The notes beneath the pieces are model-generated. The model was not told the DNA's origin and searched no databases. It saw only the letters and a program-made list of their open reading frames with translations. Of a stretch of DNA of 7,731 nt, positions 7,336 through 7,731 are shown piece after piece; within the stretch, counting starts at the first letter, position 1; each line of letters opens with the position of its first letter. Both the position numbers and the translations under genes were made by a program. The stretch is taken from contig JAHEYX010000144.1 in NCBI GenBank assembly GCA_023251415.1, forward strand, positions 1 to 7,731, given 5' to 3'. Origin of the DNA: Chitinophagales bacterium (GTDB lineage Bacteria; Bacteroidota; Bacteroidia; Chitinophagales; CAIODY01).

Positions 7336-7353
7336 GTTTATAATATTTACTGC

Positions 7354-7361
7354 CAAATTAA
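7354..7361 (-). promoter_or_regulatory. Candidate -7 box TTAATTTG for the lipoprotein gene
   Basis: On the minus strand TTAATTTG differs by one base from TAnnTTTG. Transcription starting a few bases later would leave roughly 10-15 nt before the GTG at 7335. The box includes the TTG at 7356-7354, which argues against that TTG being the start codon. I see no good -33 element. Confidence 0.3.
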
Positions 7362-7538
7362 CGAAAATTTATGAAATGAAATACTAGATTTTACCAATGC
7401 GGCTTTTTAATTTATAAATGCTTGAATTATTGAAGGATAGCTGCAAATTTCTAGGTAAAAACGTCTACTTTTTTAAGCAATTCAAAGTATTGATTTTATA
7501 TTTACTTAGAATTAATTTTTCAGCACCAAAACGAATCG
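7362..7538. other. AT-rich intergenic region between divergent genes
   Basis: This stretch separates the lipoprotein gene from the last gene. I see no coding potential, RNA gene or strong hairpin. One imperfect 15-base dyad (CTTGAATTATTGAAG, 7422-7436) has two mismatched pairs and no run of T after it, so it is not a convincing terminator or operator. Confidence 0.5.
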
Positions 7539-7546
7539 TATTTTAG
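7539..7546 (+). promoter_or_regulatory. Candidate -7 box TATTTTAG for the last gene
   Basis: TATTTTAG differs by one base from TAnnTTTG and lies 22 bp before the GTG at 7569 (12 bp before the ATG at 7559). A T-run at 7516-7520 sits where a -33 element would fall but lacks the G. Placement is reasonable; sequence support is weak. Confidence 0.3.
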
Positions 7547-7568
7547 CAACTCAAAACTATGAAACAAA

Positions 7569-7731
7569 GTGGGTAAAAAAATCCTTATCCTTTTACTAAC
7601 TCTGCTAAGCGGTTATGCCTATTCACAAAACATAGGAGGTGTAATTAATTGGTATTCGCCTGTTACAGCTATTAATGCCTGTACCAATACCATTACCTTG
7701 GATTCAACCAGTAAGTTGAACCCCGGTGACA
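7569..7731 (+). CDS. N-terminus of an exported protein, cut off by the window end
   Basis: Fifty-four codons are visible. From GTG at 7569 the product begins MGKKILILLLTLLSGYAYSQ, a clear signal peptide with probable cleavage after YAYS (residue 19). The mature part continues NIGGVINWYSPVTAI-ACTNTITLDSTSKLNPGD. The pattern of V-T-I, a C-T-N-T-I-T-L strand and a GLNPGD-like turn resembles the N terminus of large secreted Bacteroidota proteins that often end in T9SS sorting domains, but the C terminus lies outside the window. In this frame a TGA at 7560-7562 precedes the GTG, so no in-frame ATG is available. An ATG at 7559 in another frame reads only MKQSG before a stop. Removing one G from GGG at 7571-7573 would join that ATG to the signal peptide, so a frameshift or sequencing error is a real alternative to a GTG start. 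Confidence 0.7.
   Translation, partial: MGKKILILLLTLLSGYAYSQNIGGVINWYSPVTAINACTNTITLDSTSKLNPGD

Noticed and set aside
7336..7356. TTG at 7356 as the start of the lipoprotein
   Set aside because: It adds seven residues before a complete MKK-type signal peptide starting at GTG 7335 and lies inside a -7-like box.
7559..7576. MKQSG as a regulatory leader peptide
   Set aside because: Five codons with no regulatory codon run and no attenuator-like hairpin; a frameshifted or bypassed ATG explains it better.
1..7731. Mobile element, CRISPR, toxin-antitoxin or phage-defence system
   Set aside because: I found no transposase, integrase, terminal inverted repeats, spaced direct repeats, tRNA-like structure or small paired genes of that kind.

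Overview
The window looks like ordinary chromosomal DNA from an AT-rich member of the Bacteroidota (Flavobacteriales, Chitinophagales or a relative; I cannot go lower). Three things point there. First, a huge secreted protein ends in the gliding-motility-type C-terminal domain (CHU_C, the type B sorting signal of the type IX secretion system, T9SS). Second, there are promoter-like TAnnTTTG boxes, and starts lie in A/T-rich context without Shine-Dalgarno sequences. Third, there is a Bacteroidota-style lipoprotein signal and a PLP-CBS cystathionine beta-synthase of the kind common in that phylum.

Layout. Positions 3-2957 (+) hold the 3' part of a large modular surface or secreted protein: an N-terminal beta-sandwich, Ig/PKD-like modules and CHU_C. 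Its start lies outside the window. Six bases later comes a small exported heavy-metal-associated (HMA) protein (2964-3320, +). It meets, two bases apart and tail to tail, an exported leucine-rich-repeat protein (3323-4321, -). A 134-bp divergent intergenic region (4322-4455) carries an exact TAnnTTTG box for each flanking gene. Then come cystathionine beta-synthase (4456-5814, +) and, 31 bp further, a radical SAM protein with a one-cluster auxiliary domain (5846-6955, +). The radical SAM gene converges on a small lipoprotein with a Rieske-like fold lacking both histidine ligands (6952-7335, -); the two stop codons share one TTAA. After an intergenic stretch of about 230 bp, a further exported protein begins (7569 to the window end, +), probably with a GTG start, and is cut off.

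How the genes relate. The first, second, third, sixth and seventh genes encode exported products (signal peptide, lipobox or T9SS sorting domain; the first is inferred from its C-terminal domain because its N terminus is missing). cbs is cytosolic sulfur amino-acid metabolism, and the radical SAM enzyme is cytosolic with unknown substrate. Only PKD-protein/HMA and cbs/radical SAM are close enough and co-oriented to be likely transcription units; neither pair has an obvious shared pathway.

I found no RNA genes, insertion sequences, CRISPR arrays, integrase or convincing intrinsic terminators. No clearly new multi-gene system is visible. The most interesting points are the ligand-less Rieske-like lipoprotein, the BtrN-like cysteine spacing in the radical SAM protein, a strong excess of the tetranucleotide CCGG, and the start or possible frameshift of the last gene.
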